Origin: Pseudoroseomonas ludipueritiae
GTDB taxonomy: Bacteria; Pseudomonadota; Alphaproteobacteria; Acetobacterales; Acetobacteraceae
Length of the DNA stretch: 64,000 bases
Direction of reading: 5' to 3'
Assembly: GCF_014490445.1 (NCBI RefSeq)
Contig: NZ_JACTUZ010000001.1
Location: 176,874-240,873, forward strand
Below, piece after piece: positions 34,134 to 42,814 of this stretch. The notes below the pieces were generated by a model. It ran no database searches. It was not told the origin of the DNA and was given only the letters and a program-made list of their open reading frames with translations. A program made the translations under genes and the position numbers. Numbering within the stretch: position 1 is the first letter of the stretch; every line of letters begins with the position of its first letter.

Positions 34134-35291
34134 TCAGCTCCGGGGCATGCGGCGGCCTTGCGGCTGGCGCGGTGCCACCGTGGCGGCGGCAGGGGCCACG
34201 AAGGCCGCCCGCAACTCGCCAGCCACAAAACGCTGCGCATCGCCCGCCTTGCTCAGCACGGCCGGGTCGGCGCCGAAGAACTCGTGCGTCACGCCCTCAT
34301 AGTCGCGATAGGCCACCTGCACGCCGGCCTGTTGCAGCTTCTGCGCCAGCATCTGCCCCTCGCTGCGCAGCGGGTCGATCTCGGCGGTGACGATCACCGC
34401 CTTGGGCAGGCCGCGCAGCTCGGCATTGCCGACCACGTTCAGGCGCGGGTCCGTCTTCTCGGCGGCGCTGCCGGCGCTGTAGTTGTTGGCGAACCACTGC
34501 AGCATGGCCGCGTTCAGCGGGTTGGCCCGGACGTTCTGGGTATAGGACGGCGTGGTCATGTCGGTGCCGACCAGCGGGTAGATCAGGCCCATGGCCACTG
34601 GCAGGGGCGCCCGCGCTTCCCGCGCCATCATGGCGACATTGATGGCCAGGTTGCCGCCGGCACTCTCGCCCACCACCGCGATGCGGGTCAGGTCGCCACC
34701 CAGTTGCGCCGCGTTCTGCACGGCCCAGAGGTAGGCGGCATAGGCGTCGTTATGCGCGGTGGGGAAGCGGAACTCCGGCCCCTGCCGGTAATGCACCGCC
34801 AGCACGATGGCACCGGTATCCGCCGCCAGCGCGCGGGCCGAGGCATCGTAGGTATCAAGGTCGGCGATGACGAAGCCGCCGCCATGGTAATAGACGATCA
34901 TCGGCAGGCGCGGCAGCGGCTGGCCACGCGCGGGCTCCGGCTGCGGGACATAAACGCGGGCCTGCAAGGGGCTGGCCGAGCCATCGGCGCCGGGGATCTC
35001 GAGGTTGCGCACCTGGGGGATGGGGCGCGGATCGGTCCTCAGGCCAAGCTGGCGCTGCCGCACCTTCACGGCATCGGCCAGGGTCGGCTGGCGGCGGGCC
35101 TCGGCGGGGGTAAGCGTCTCGATGGGACGCGGCTTCAGGGAAGCCCAGGCCTCCAGCAACGCCCGCATCTCAGGGTCGGCACGGCCGGTGGGGTCAGCAG
35201 TGAGGCTCGGGGCCGGATTGCTGGCGCAAGCCGAGAGTGCCGCCAGCCCGAAGGGCAGCAGCAGACTCGCGCGGCGGGTGAAGGTTTGCAT
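34134..35291 (-). CDS. Secreted lipoprotein-type alpha/beta hydrolase (HSL/acetyl-esterase family)
   Basis: A 385-residue esterase. The N-terminus MQTFTRRASLLLPFGLAALSAC looks like a lipoprotein signal, the lipid cysteine being about residue 22. The hormone-sensitive-lipase pattern is intact: YHGGGF oxyanion motif, GESAGGN with the nucleophile, EIDPLRSEG and GVTHEF. It probably hydrolyses short-chain esters in the periplasm. It lies downstream of the malonate cluster on the same strand, 90 bases after the other hydrolase, and may be unrelated to it. Confidence 0.87.
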   Translation of the reverse strand: MQTFTRRASLLLPFGLAALSACASNPAPSLTADPTGRADPEMRALLEAWASLKPRPIETLTPAEARRQPTLADAVKVRQRQLGLRTDPRPIPQVRNLEIPGADGSASPLQARVYVPQPEPARGQPLPRLPMIVYYHGGGFVIADLDTYDASARALAADTGAIVLAVHYRQGPEFRFPTAHNDAYAAYLWAVQNAAQLGGDLTRIAVVGESAGGNLAINVAMMAREARAPLPVAMGLIYPLVGTDMTTPSYTQNVRANPLNAAMLQWFANNYSAGSAAEKTDPRLNVVGNAELRGLPKAVIVTAEIDPLRSEGQMLAQKLQQAGVQVAYRDYEGVTHEFFGADPAVLSKAGDAQRFVAGELRAAFVAPAAATVAPRQPQGRRMPRS

Positions 35292-35381
35292 CCGGGGGGG
35301 CTCCTTATCGCGCCGCGCCCATACCGTCGCGCGGCTGTCGCGGAGCCCAACGTCCCGCCCAGGCCCAAGGTTGCCCTGGAC

Positions 35382-36224
35382 TCAGCCGCGCAGGAAGCCG
35401 CGGATCGCGCCCGTCTGCGCCGGGTCCATCAGCGCCGGCGCATGCCCGCAGCCCGGCACCGTCAGCAGCGTGACGCCCGGCCTCGCCGCCATCCGCTCCG
35501 CCGTCTCGGCCGTCAGCAACAGGCTTTCGGCGCCACGCAGCAGCAGCACCGGCAGGTTCAGCCTGTCCCAAAGCGGCCAGAGCGCCACGTCGGCAAGCGG
35601 TGCGCCGCGCATCGGCGTGGCGATGGCGGGGTCGTAATGCAACACCAGCCTGCCGTTGGGCGTCGCGCGGGCCGAGGTCTCGGCCAGGTGCCGCCACTCG
35701 GCTGGGGAGAGCGCGCCGAAGCCGGCATGGATGGCGCGCAGATGCGCCTCCACCGCCGAGACATCCGCGAATTCCGGCTCGCTACCGAGATAGGCGCCGA
35801 TGCCCGCCAGCGCCGCGGCCGGAATGGCGGCGCCGACGTCGTTCAGCACCATCCGGCGCAGGCCATTGCCCGGCACCGACGCCACGCCCAACCCGATCAG
35901 CCCACCCATGGAAGTGCCGACCCAGTCGTAGCTGCCGAGTTCCTGCAACAGTGGCCGCAGCACCGCCAGATAGGTCGGCACGGCATAGAGATTGCCGTCC
36001 GGCAGCCAGGAAGAGAGGCCGCGCCCCGGAATATCCGGGCAGATCACGCGGCGGCCGTCCTCGGCCAGTTCGCGGGCCAGGATGTCGAAATCCCGCCCGG
36101 TCCGCGTCAGGCCATGGACGCAGACCACCGGCGCGCCATCCGCCGGCCCCCATTCGGCCCAGCGGAGTTCCACCGGGCCGAAGGGCAGCAGGACGCGCAG
36201 CGCGCCGATGCGGGGTTCAGACAA
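35382..36224 (-). CDS. Alpha/beta hydrolase
   Basis: A 280-residue alpha/beta hydrolase. The motifs are VVCVHGLTRTGRDFD, GTSMGGLIGLG (nucleophile serine) and a late VPGCGHAPALMD. It resembles carboxylester hydrolases of the MhpC/haloalkane type. Substrate unknown. Its start lies eight bases inside the 3' end of the CoA-transferase gene (36217-36224), so it is co-translated with the malonate cluster. It might hydrolyse a CoA thioester or an ester that yields the cluster's acid; this is inference. Confidence 0.85.
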   Translation of the reverse strand: MSEPRIGALRVLLPFGPVELRWAEWGPADGAPVVCVHGLTRTGRDFDILARELAEDGRRVICPDIPGRGLSSWLPDGNLYAVPTYLAVLRPLLQELGSYDWVGTSMGGLIGLGVASVPGNGLRRMVLNDVGAAIPAAALAGIGAYLGSEPEFADVSAVEAHLRAIHAGFGALSPAEWRHLAETSARATPNGRLVLHYDPAIATPMRGAPLADVALWPLWDRLNLPVLLLRGAESLLLTAETAERMAARPGVTLLTVPGCGHAPALMDPAQTGAIRGFLRG

Positions 36225-37419
36225 TCTTGTCCGCCTTGAGCTTCTCGATCTCCGCCGCGCTCATGCCGAGGGAGGCCAGCACCTCCTCCGTATGCTGCCC
36301 CAGCACCGGGGCGGCGGAACGGTAGTCGGGCGGCGTGGCCGAGAGCTTCACCGGGTTGGCGATGACCGTGACCTCCTGGCCCGAGGCATGGTCCATCTTC
36401 ACCAGCATCTCGCGCGCCTGCACATGCGGGTCGGCGAAGACGCGGTCCAGCGTGTTGATCGGGCCGCAGCCGATCTTCAGCGCCTCCAGCTTCGAGATCC
36501 ACTCGTCGGTCGGCATGGTCTTGGTGACGGCGGTGAGCGTCTCGGTCACCAGGGCGCGGTTCTGCACGCGGGCCGCGTTGGTGGCGTAGCGCTCATCGGC
36601 CAGCAGGCGCTCAAGGCCGAAGTTCTTGCAGAAGCGCTCGAAGGTCGGGTCGTTGCCGATGGAGAGCACCATGTAGCCATCGGCCGTCGGGAAGACCTGA
36701 TAGGGCACGATATTGGGGTGCTGGTTGCCCAGGCGCGGCGGGTTCTGACCGGTGGCCAGGTAGTTCATGCCCTGGTTGGCGAGCCAGGCCACATGCGTGT
36801 CCAGCATGCCGATGTCGATCTGCTGCCCCTGCCCCGTCTCCTGCTTGTGGCGCAGTGCCGCCAGGATGCCGATGGTGCCGTAGAGGCCGGCGAAGAGATC
36901 GGCGACCGGGATGCCAACCTTCTGCGGCTCGCCCTCGATCTCGCCGGTGAGCGACATGACGCCGCCCATGGCCTGGATCAGCGCGTCATAGCCCGGGCGG
37001 GGCGCATAGGGGCCGGTCTGGCCGAAGCCGGTGATGGAGCAATAGATCAGCCCCGGGTACTTCTCCTTCAGCTGGTCGTAGCCCAGGCCGTACTTGGCCA
37101 GGGCGCCGACCTTGAAGTTCTCCACCAGGATATCGGCGTTCTCCAGCAGCTTGTGCACGATCGCCTGCGCCTCGGGCTTGGCGATGTCCAGCGTGATGGA
37201 CTTCTTGTTGCGGTTGACGCCGACGAAATAGGCGCTCTCCCGCGTGTTCGGCATGAAGGGCGGCGCGAAGCCGCGCGTATCGTCGCCGGCCTCGGGCCGC
37301 TCGATCTTGATCACCTCGGCGCCCAGGTCGCCCAACATCTGAGTGCAGGTGGGACCCGCCAGCACCCGCGTCAGGTCCACCACGCGGAGGCCCTTCAGCG
37401 GGCCGGTCGGTTCGGTCAT
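36217..37419 (-). CDS. Family III CoA-transferase (CaiB/BaiF)
   Basis: A 400-residue class III CoA-transferase. It has LKGLRVVDLTRVLAGPTC at the N-terminus, NKKSITLDI near residue 70, and RPGYDALIQAMGGVMSLTG, in which the aspartate carries the CoA-acyl intermediate. A broad family transferring CoA between carboxylic acids. Its position between the MatC-like carrier and the hydrolase, in a cluster with malonyl-CoA decarboxylase, suggests it makes malonyl-CoA. ATG at 37419 has GAGAGAG upstream; GTG at 37428 is weaker. No malonyl-CoA synthetase gene is in the cluster. Confidence 0.9.
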   Translation of the reverse strand: MTEPTGPLKGLRVVDLTRVLAGPTCTQMLGDLGAEVIKIERPEAGDDTRGFAPPFMPNTRESAYFVGVNRNKKSITLDIAKPEAQAIVHKLLENADILVENFKVGALAKYGLGYDQLKEKYPGLIYCSITGFGQTGPYAPRPGYDALIQAMGGVMSLTGEIEGEPQKVGIPVADLFAGLYGTIGILAALRHKQETGQGQQIDIGMLDTHVAWLANQGMNYLATGQNPPRLGNQHPNIVPYQVFPTADGYMVLSIGNDPTFERFCKNFGLERLLADERYATNAARVQNRALVTETLTAVTKTMPTDEWISKLEALKIGCGPINTLDRVFADPHVQAREMLVKMDHASGQEVTVIANPVKLSATPPDYRSAAPVLGQHTEEVLASLGMSAAEIEKLKADKIV

Positions 37420-37452
37420 GTTTTTCACTCTCTCAGTCTGCGGTGTCGGATA

Positions 37453-38772
37453 TCACAGCCAGCCGGGCACGATCAGCACGGCCCAGGCGAGCGCGGGCCC
37501 GGCGACGACCACCAGCCCGCTATAGATCAGGAAGCGGCGGAACAGCTTGTCGCGCTCGCCTTCCGGCGCATTGGCCAGCACCAGCGCGCCATTGGTCGAG
37601 AAGGGGCTGACATCCACGATGGTGGCCGAGATGGCCAGCGAGGCGATCATGCCCACCGCGCCGATCTCGCCGCCCGCCAGGAAGGGCACGGCCAGCGGGA
37701 TGATGGCACCCAGCACGCCGGTGGAGGAGGCGAAGGCCGAGACCACGCCGCCGATATAGCAGAGCAGCAGCGCCGCCAGCAGCGGCGAGCCCAGCCCGGC
37801 CACGCCATTCGAGACGCTGTCGATGGCGCCCGACTTCTGCAGCACGCCGACATAGGTGATGACGCCCGCGATCAGCAGCACGGTAGACCAGCTCACCTTG
37901 TCGATGGCGCCCTTCTGCGCATTGGGCGAGAGCAGCGCCAGGATGACGGCGATGGTGATGGCCACCATGCCCACATTCAGCCCGAAGGCCAGCGAGCCGA
38001 CGCCGAGGATGATCAGGCCCGCGAGGGTCAGAAGCTGGTCGCGCGTCGCACCCTTGGGGATGTGGTGCTCGTTGTTCGGCGCGGCGGGGGTGCCGCCATG
38101 GCCGGTGACGGGCAGCGAGGCACGGCCGCCTTCCTCGAATTCCTCATGCGGGCCGGTGTCGCGCCGGCCGATCAGCTTGGCGCCGCCGAAGGCAAAGAAG
38201 ACGCCGATGGCCACGACGAGGTTGAACAGCAGGCTGGCCAGGAACAGCGCGGTCTCGTCGCCCGGCAGGCCGGCGCGGTCCACGATCTGGTTGGTGATGC
38301 CGCCATAGATGGAGATGGGGGAGAAGCCGCCGCCCTGGGCGCCATGCACCACCAGCAGGCCCATCATCAGCGGGTCGATGCGGTAGTGGCGGGCGAAGCG
38401 CAGCGCGATGGGCGCGATGATCGCCACCGCCGCCGGGCTGACCGCGCCCACCGCCGTCAGCACCGCCGCCACGCCGAACATCACCCAGGGAATGGCGACC
38501 ACGCGGCCGCCGACCATCCGCACCGCCCAATGCACCAACAGGTCGATGGTGCCGTTCTTCTGCGCGATGGCGAAGAGATAGGTGATGCCAACCAGCGTGA
38601 CGAAAAGGTCGCCGGGAAAGCCCGCCAGGATGGCATTGGCACTCATGTTCACGAAGAACGTGCCGATCAGGAAGGCCAACGCGAAGGCCAGGGCCCCCAT
38701 GTTGATCGGCAATGCGGTGCCGACGATGAACATGATGACCAGCCCCAGGATTGAGGCGATGGCAGGAGACAC
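37453..38772 (-). CDS. matC: MatC-like dicarboxylate (malonate) carrier
   Basis: A 439-residue transporter with about 12 hydrophobic segments and the pattern of the MatC N-terminal family within the ion-transporter superfamily. It has GFPGDLFVTLVGITYLFAIA early, GAQGGGFSPISIYGGITN in the middle and VDVSPFSTNGALVLAN near the end, the last typical of this family. A soluble loop of about 40 residues (APNNEHHIPKGATRD region) sits between the halves. Between malonyl-CoA decarboxylase and the CoA-transferase, it is predicted to import malonate. Confidence 0.85.
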   Translation of the reverse strand: MSPAIASILGLVIMFIVGTALPINMGALAFALAFLIGTFFVNMSANAILAGFPGDLFVTLVGITYLFAIAQKNGTIDLLVHWAVRMVGGRVVAIPWVMFGVAAVLTAVGAVSPAAVAIIAPIALRFARHYRIDPLMMGLLVVHGAQGGGFSPISIYGGITNQIVDRAGLPGDETALFLASLLFNLVVAIGVFFAFGGAKLIGRRDTGPHEEFEEGGRASLPVTGHGGTPAAPNNEHHIPKGATRDQLLTLAGLIILGVGSLAFGLNVGMVAITIAVILALLSPNAQKGAIDKVSWSTVLLIAGVITYVGVLQKSGAIDSVSNGVAGLGSPLLAALLLCYIGGVVSAFASSTGVLGAIIPLAVPFLAGGEIGAVGMIASLAISATIVDVSPFSTNGALVLANAPEGERDKLFRRFLIYSGLVVVAGPALAWAVLIVPGWL

Positions 38773-38858
38773 GGCGGACGTTCCTTGTTGCTTGTGGTCT
38801 TCGGCGGCTGGCCTCGCGGCCAGAGCCCTTCGTCATCCGGCCCGGGGCCGGCGGTGGT

Positions 38859-40334
38859 TCAGGCGGCGGGCTTCTCTCCGTTCTCGGAGGAGCCGCCCAG
38901 CAGGCGCGGAAGATAACCCGAACGTCCCTTGGGCGGTACCAGGGCCGGCAGCGACAGCATGGCATCCACCGCCGCCGAGCGCGCCACGGCACCGGAGCGG
39001 GTGAAGGCCTCGTGGTTCGCCTCGATGCTGTCGGGGTCGTAGAGGTAGTTGACCATGATGCCGTAGGATTCGGTCATGCCGCGCGGCGCGGTATTGCCCA
39101 GCCAGTTGATCCGCTCCAGCCGCGCGCCATTGCCCAGGTGGAAGCGCGCCACCGGGTCAATATTGCCCATGCCGGTGTTGGGCCGCGTCAGGTATTCGGC
39201 CACCAGGCGCAGCAGCGGCGGGCGCAGCGCGGCCTCCTTCGCCGGGTCCAGCCACCATTCGCCGGAGGCCATGGCATCCAGCACGGCGGCGCCCGTGGGC
39301 TTCTCCGCGCCCTCCTCGACAGGGTGCAGGGCCAGGATGGCGGCCTCTTCCTCCGGCCGCAGCACATCGGCGCTGCGCTCCAGCCGCCGCTTCAGCCAGC
39401 GGCGGAAGCCGGGCACGGGCGAGAGGGTGGAGAAGAACTTCACCTGCGGCAGCTCAGACTTCAGTTCCTCGACCACCTGCTTGATCAGGAAGTTGCCGAA
39501 GGAAATGCCACGCAGCCCGTCCTGGCAGTTGGAGATGGAATAGAAGATCGCGGTATCGAAGCCCGGCGCCGCGCCATCCACCGGCGAGAGCAGCGGCTGG
39601 ATGGCGCCGGCGAGCCCCTTCACCAGCGCCACTTCCACGAAGATCAGCGGCTCGCCCGGCAGGGCGCGGTGGAAGAAGGCGAAGCAGCGGCGGTCCGGCG
39701 CCAGGCGGCGGCGCAGGTCGTCCCAGCCCAGGATCTCATGCACCGCCTCGTAGTCGATCAGCTTCTCCAGGATCGCCGCCGGCGTGTCCCAGTCGATCCG
39801 CCGCAGCTCCAGGAAGCCGCGGTTGAACCAGGAGGAGAAGAGGTGGTGCAGGTCGGTATCCAGCGGCTTCAGCTCGGGCTGCTTCTTCAGCACCTGCAGC
39901 AGCTCGCGCCGCATCTCGACCAGCGTGGCGGTGCCGCCGGGCGCCATGTTCATCCGGCGCAGCACTTCTTGGCGTGGCGGCTCCGCCTTCTCGAACAGGG
40001 CTGTGGCGTTCGCGGCGGAAGGATCGTCCAGATAAGCCTGCGCGGCGGCGCGCAGCGTCGCCTCGTCGGGCACGAATTCGCTCGCCAGGAACTGGCGGAA
40101 GGCAGCGCGGTCCTCGGCGTTGAGGTCATGCAACACCGAGAGCAACTCCCGCGCCACCGCCGCGCCAGACGCCTCGCCTCGCTCCGACAGCAGGGAGCGC
40201 GCCAGCAGCTCGGCCCGGACAAGAGGTGGCCGCGCGATGCCCGGAACATCGGCATAAGGGCGGCCACGGTCGGCGATGCTGGACCACAGACGCTCGATCC
40301 AGGTGCGGGCACCCAGGGTGATGTCGATCGGCAT
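38859..40334 (-). CDS. matA: Malonyl-CoA decarboxylase
   Basis: A 491-residue malonyl-CoA decarboxylase, which yields acetyl-CoA and CO2. The catalytic region FYSISNCQDGLRGISFGNFLIKQ and the histidine in RFHLGNGARLERINWL are visible; the N-terminal half is a helical domain. ATG at 40334 is used because the frame upstream is shadow. It is the first gene of the malonate unit after the GntR regulator, 86 bases upstream of matC. No peroxisomal or mitochondrial-type leader. Confidence 0.93.
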   Translation of the reverse strand: MPIDITLGARTWIERLWSSIADRGRPYADVPGIARPPLVRAELLARSLLSERGEASGAAVARELLSVLHDLNAEDRAAFRQFLASEFVPDEATLRAAAQAYLDDPSAANATALFEKAEPPRQEVLRRMNMAPGGTATLVEMRRELLQVLKKQPELKPLDTDLHHLFSSWFNRGFLELRRIDWDTPAAILEKLIDYEAVHEILGWDDLRRRLAPDRRCFAFFHRALPGEPLIFVEVALVKGLAGAIQPLLSPVDGAAPGFDTAIFYSISNCQDGLRGISFGNFLIKQVVEELKSELPQVKFFSTLSPVPGFRRWLKRRLERSADVLRPEEEAAILALHPVEEGAEKPTGAAVLDAMASGEWWLDPAKEAALRPPLLRLVAEYLTRPNTGMGNIDPVARFHLGNGARLERINWLGNTAPRGMTESYGIMVNYLYDPDSIEANHEAFTRSGAVARSAAVDAMLSLPALVPPKGRSGYLPRLLGGSSENGEKPAA

Positions 40335-40450
40335 GTGCTTTCCCCCGCTAAGGCGGTTGTGCTGGCCAGGCAGTATTGGGCAGCCTGGGGAAAGGGCCAA
40401 TGCAATTATGCGCGTGTCGGCTAATTCCTGGCCGCCGCATGCACAGCCCG

Positions 40451-41113
40451 TCAGGAATGGGCCCGGCGCATATACTGAGCGAGGGCCGCACTGGCGGTGA
40501 GCATATGCACCCGCATCAGCTGCGCTGCCTCCTCCCCCGCGCCGCGCAGGACCTGCTCCAGGATCGCGCCGTGCTCGGCGAAGCTGCGCTCGATGCGCCG
40601 GTCCTCGTGGAACTGGGCACGGCGATAAGGCGCCAGGCGCAGCCGCAGGGCCAGAGCATGATCCGCCAGCACGCTGTTATGGGTGCCGCGATAAAGCAGG
40701 TTGTGAAAGGCGCGGTTGTATTCGTCATAGGTATCCAGCGCTGCCTCGTCCGGATGGAAGTCGGCATGGAGGGTCTGCAGCCCGAAGCGCTCCGTCGCCG
40801 TCATCCGGAAGGTGGCCAAGCGGGCACACATGGCCTCGGTCTCAGCCATCAGCTCGAACATCTCGGCCAGCTGCTCCTGGGTCACGGAAGCGACGCGGGC
40901 GCCCCGGCGCGGCTCGATCACCACCAGCCCGGCGGCCGCCAGTTCCCGCAGCGCCTCCCGCGCCGGGGTGCGGGAGGCACCGAAGCGTTCTGCCAGGGCG
41001 CTTTCATCGATGACGCTGCCGGGGGCCAGACGGCCGGCGGTGATGTCGTCCGCCAGCCGCAGGCGAATGGTCTCGGCCAGGGTGGCGGGAGCGAGGGTGG
41101 TGCTACGTGTCAT
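40451..41113 (-). CDS. GntR-family regulator (FCD/FadR type)
   Basis: A 220-residue regulator with a winged helix-turn-helix (LAETIRLRLADDITAGRLAPG, then SRTPAREALRELAAAGLV) and a C-terminal FCD ligand-binding domain. It lies 116 bases upstream of matA on the same strand, in the place of MatR of rhizobial malonate loci, and probably represses the cluster until malonate or malonyl-CoA appears. It is divergent from an aldehyde dehydrogenase, which it might also regulate. ATG at 41113 is preferred. No clear operator was found in the gap to matA. Confidence 0.88.
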   Translation of the reverse strand: MTRSTTLAPATLAETIRLRLADDITAGRLAPGSVIDESALAERFGASRTPAREALRELAAAGLVVIEPRRGARVASVTQEQLAEMFELMAETEAMCARLATFRMTATERFGLQTLHADFHPDEAALDTYDEYNRAFHNLLYRGTHNSVLADHALALRLRLAPYRRAQFHEDRRIERSFAEHGAILEQVLRGAGEEAAQLMRVHMLTASAALAQYMRRAHS

Positions 41114-41239
41114 GTCACGCCCGATGCTGCCTTGCCCGTGCTTCGCGCGAAAGGGCCTGGACCGGGACGACTTGCGGCCTCGGCATGGGCAGCGCATGGT
41201 CGCGGCGGCCCCAAAGTGTCACCCGGGAAGGAATAGTTC

Positions 41240-42751
41240 ATGCTCGATCACCCGAACCCCGCGCCGGAAGCCCCGACCCTCGACCCGCATGCGCTGGCGA
41301 AAGCGATCTCCGGGTTCCATTTCATTGGTGGGCGCTATGCCCCGGCGCAATCCGGCCGTCGCTTCAATGTGGTGAATCCCGCCACCGGCGAGGCCGTGGC
41401 CCAGGCCGCCGATGGCGATGCCGCCGATGTGGAAGCCGCCGTCACCGATGCCGCCCGCGCCCAGAAGGAATGGGCCAAGGTGCCCGCCCGCAAGCGTGGC
41501 GCGCTGGTCTACCAGGCCGCCAACCTGATCCGCGAGCATGTCGAGGAACTCGCCCGGCTGGTGGCGCTGGAGACCGGCAAGGCGCTGCGCACCGAAAGCC
41601 GTGTCGAAGCCAACAACGTCGCCGATATCTTCGAGTTCTTCGGCGGCCTCGGCGGCGAGCTGAAGGGCGAGACCGTGCCCTTCGGCCCCGACGTGCTGAA
41701 CATGACGATCCGGGAGCCGCTCGGCGTCGTCGGCGCCATCATCCCCTGGAACATCCCGATGATGCTGATGGCGCTGAAGGCCGCGCCCGCCATCGTCGCC
41801 GGCAACACGGTGGTGGTGAAGTCGGCCGAGGAAGCGCCGCTGGCCGTGCTGCGCATCGTGGAGCTGATGAACCGCGTGCTGCCGCCGGGCGTGTTCAACA
41901 TCCTCTCCGGCCAGGGTCCGGAATGTGGCGCGCCGCTGGTGGCGCATAAGCTGGTGAAGAAGGTGACCTTTACCGGCTCCGTCGAGACCGGCAAGATCAT
42001 CGCCCGCGGCTGCGCCGACAAGCTGATCCCGGTGACGCTGGAGCTGGGCGGCAAGTCCCCCATGATCGTTTTCGCCGACTGCGACTTCGAGAAGACGGTG
42101 GCCGGCGCCCTCACCTCCATGCGCTTCACCCGCCAGGGGCAGAGCTGCACGGCGGCCTCCCGCATCTTTGTCGAGCGCCCGATCTACGAGAAGTTCGTGG
42201 CCGAGATGGCCAGGCGCGTCGATGCCATGGTGATGGGCGACCCGCTGGACGAGAAGACGGACATCGGCACCATCATCTCGCCCGAGCAGTTCTCCAAGGT
42301 GCGCGGATTCATTGAGGAAGGCGAGAAGACCGCCGGCGCCACCGGCCGCGCCTGCTCCGCCATGCCGAAGGACCCGGCGCTGAAGAAGGGCCTGTTCATC
42401 CAGCCCTATATCTTCACCGGCCTGGACAAGAGCAGCCGCCTGGTGCGCGAGGAGATCTTCGGCCCCGTCACCGTCGTCTTCCCCTTCGACGATGCGGAAG
42501 CCGTGCTGGCCGAGGCCAATGACAGCGAGTTCGGTCTCGCCGCCACGGTCTGGACCAACAACATGAAGATCGCGCTGCGCTTCGCCCATGCGCTGGAAGC
42601 CGGCCTGGTGCAGGTGAACCAGAACCTGGTGGTGCAGCCGAACCTCTCCTACGGCGGCGTGAAGGCCTCCGGCCTTGGCAAGGAAGCCAGCCTGGAATCC
42701 ATGCTGGAGCACTTCACGCACAAGAAGACCATCATGGTGAACATGGCGTAA
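41240..42751 (+). CDS. Aldehyde dehydrogenase (NAD(P)+)
   Basis: A 503-residue aldehyde dehydrogenase superfamily enzyme. The catalytic cysteine is in RFTRQGQSCTAASR, the glutamate in TLELGGKSP, and the cofactor loop in FTGSVETGK. No leader peptide; likely cytoplasmic. It resembles betaine-aldehyde or gamma-aminobutyraldehyde dehydrogenases, but the substrate cannot be fixed. GGGAAGGA precedes the ATG. It is divergent from the GntR regulator of the malonate cluster and followed by a 15-bp hairpin. Confidence 0.93.
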   Translation: MLDHPNPAPEAPTLDPHALAKAISGFHFIGGRYAPAQSGRRFNVVNPATGEAVAQAADGDAADVEAAVTDAARAQKEWAKVPARKRGALVYQAANLIREHVEELARLVALETGKALRTESRVEANNVADIFEFFGGLGGELKGETVPFGPDVLNMTIREPLGVVGAIIPWNIPMMLMALKAAPAIVAGNTVVVKSAEEAPLAVLRIVELMNRVLPPGVFNILSGQGPECGAPLVAHKLVKKVTFTGSVETGKIIARGCADKLIPVTLELGGKSPMIVFADCDFEKTVAGALTSMRFTRQGQSCTAASRIFVERPIYEKFVAEMARRVDAMVMGDPLDEKTDIGTIISPEQFSKVRGFIEEGEKTAGATGRACSAMPKDPALKKGLFIQPYIFTGLDKSSRLVREEIFGPVTVVFPFDDAEAVLAEANDSEFGLAATVWTNNMKIALRFAHALEAGLVQVNQNLVVQPNLSYGGVKASGLGKEASLESMLEHFTHKKTIMVNMA

Positions 42752-42762
42752 CCACGCCTTTC

Positions 42763-42800
42763 CCACGCGCGCGGCGGTAGGAAATCCGCCGCGCGCGTGG
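42763..42800 (+). terminator. 15-bp perfect hairpin after the aldehyde dehydrogenase
   Basis: CCACGCGCGCGGCGG and CCGCCGCGCGCGTGG pair perfectly around an eight-base loop, 11 bases after the stop. The only T-rich sequence after it is GTTT. A GTG in the AmpG frame falls inside this stem, which argues for the downstream ATG at 42815 as the AmpG start. Confidence 0.7.
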
Positions 42801-42814
42801 CAGTTTGCCGGCCG

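Noticed and set aside
40375-40401. ATTGG...CCAAT repeat in the GntR-matA gap as an operator
   Set aside because: Only five to six bases per arm with a 12-17 base gap; too weak to call.
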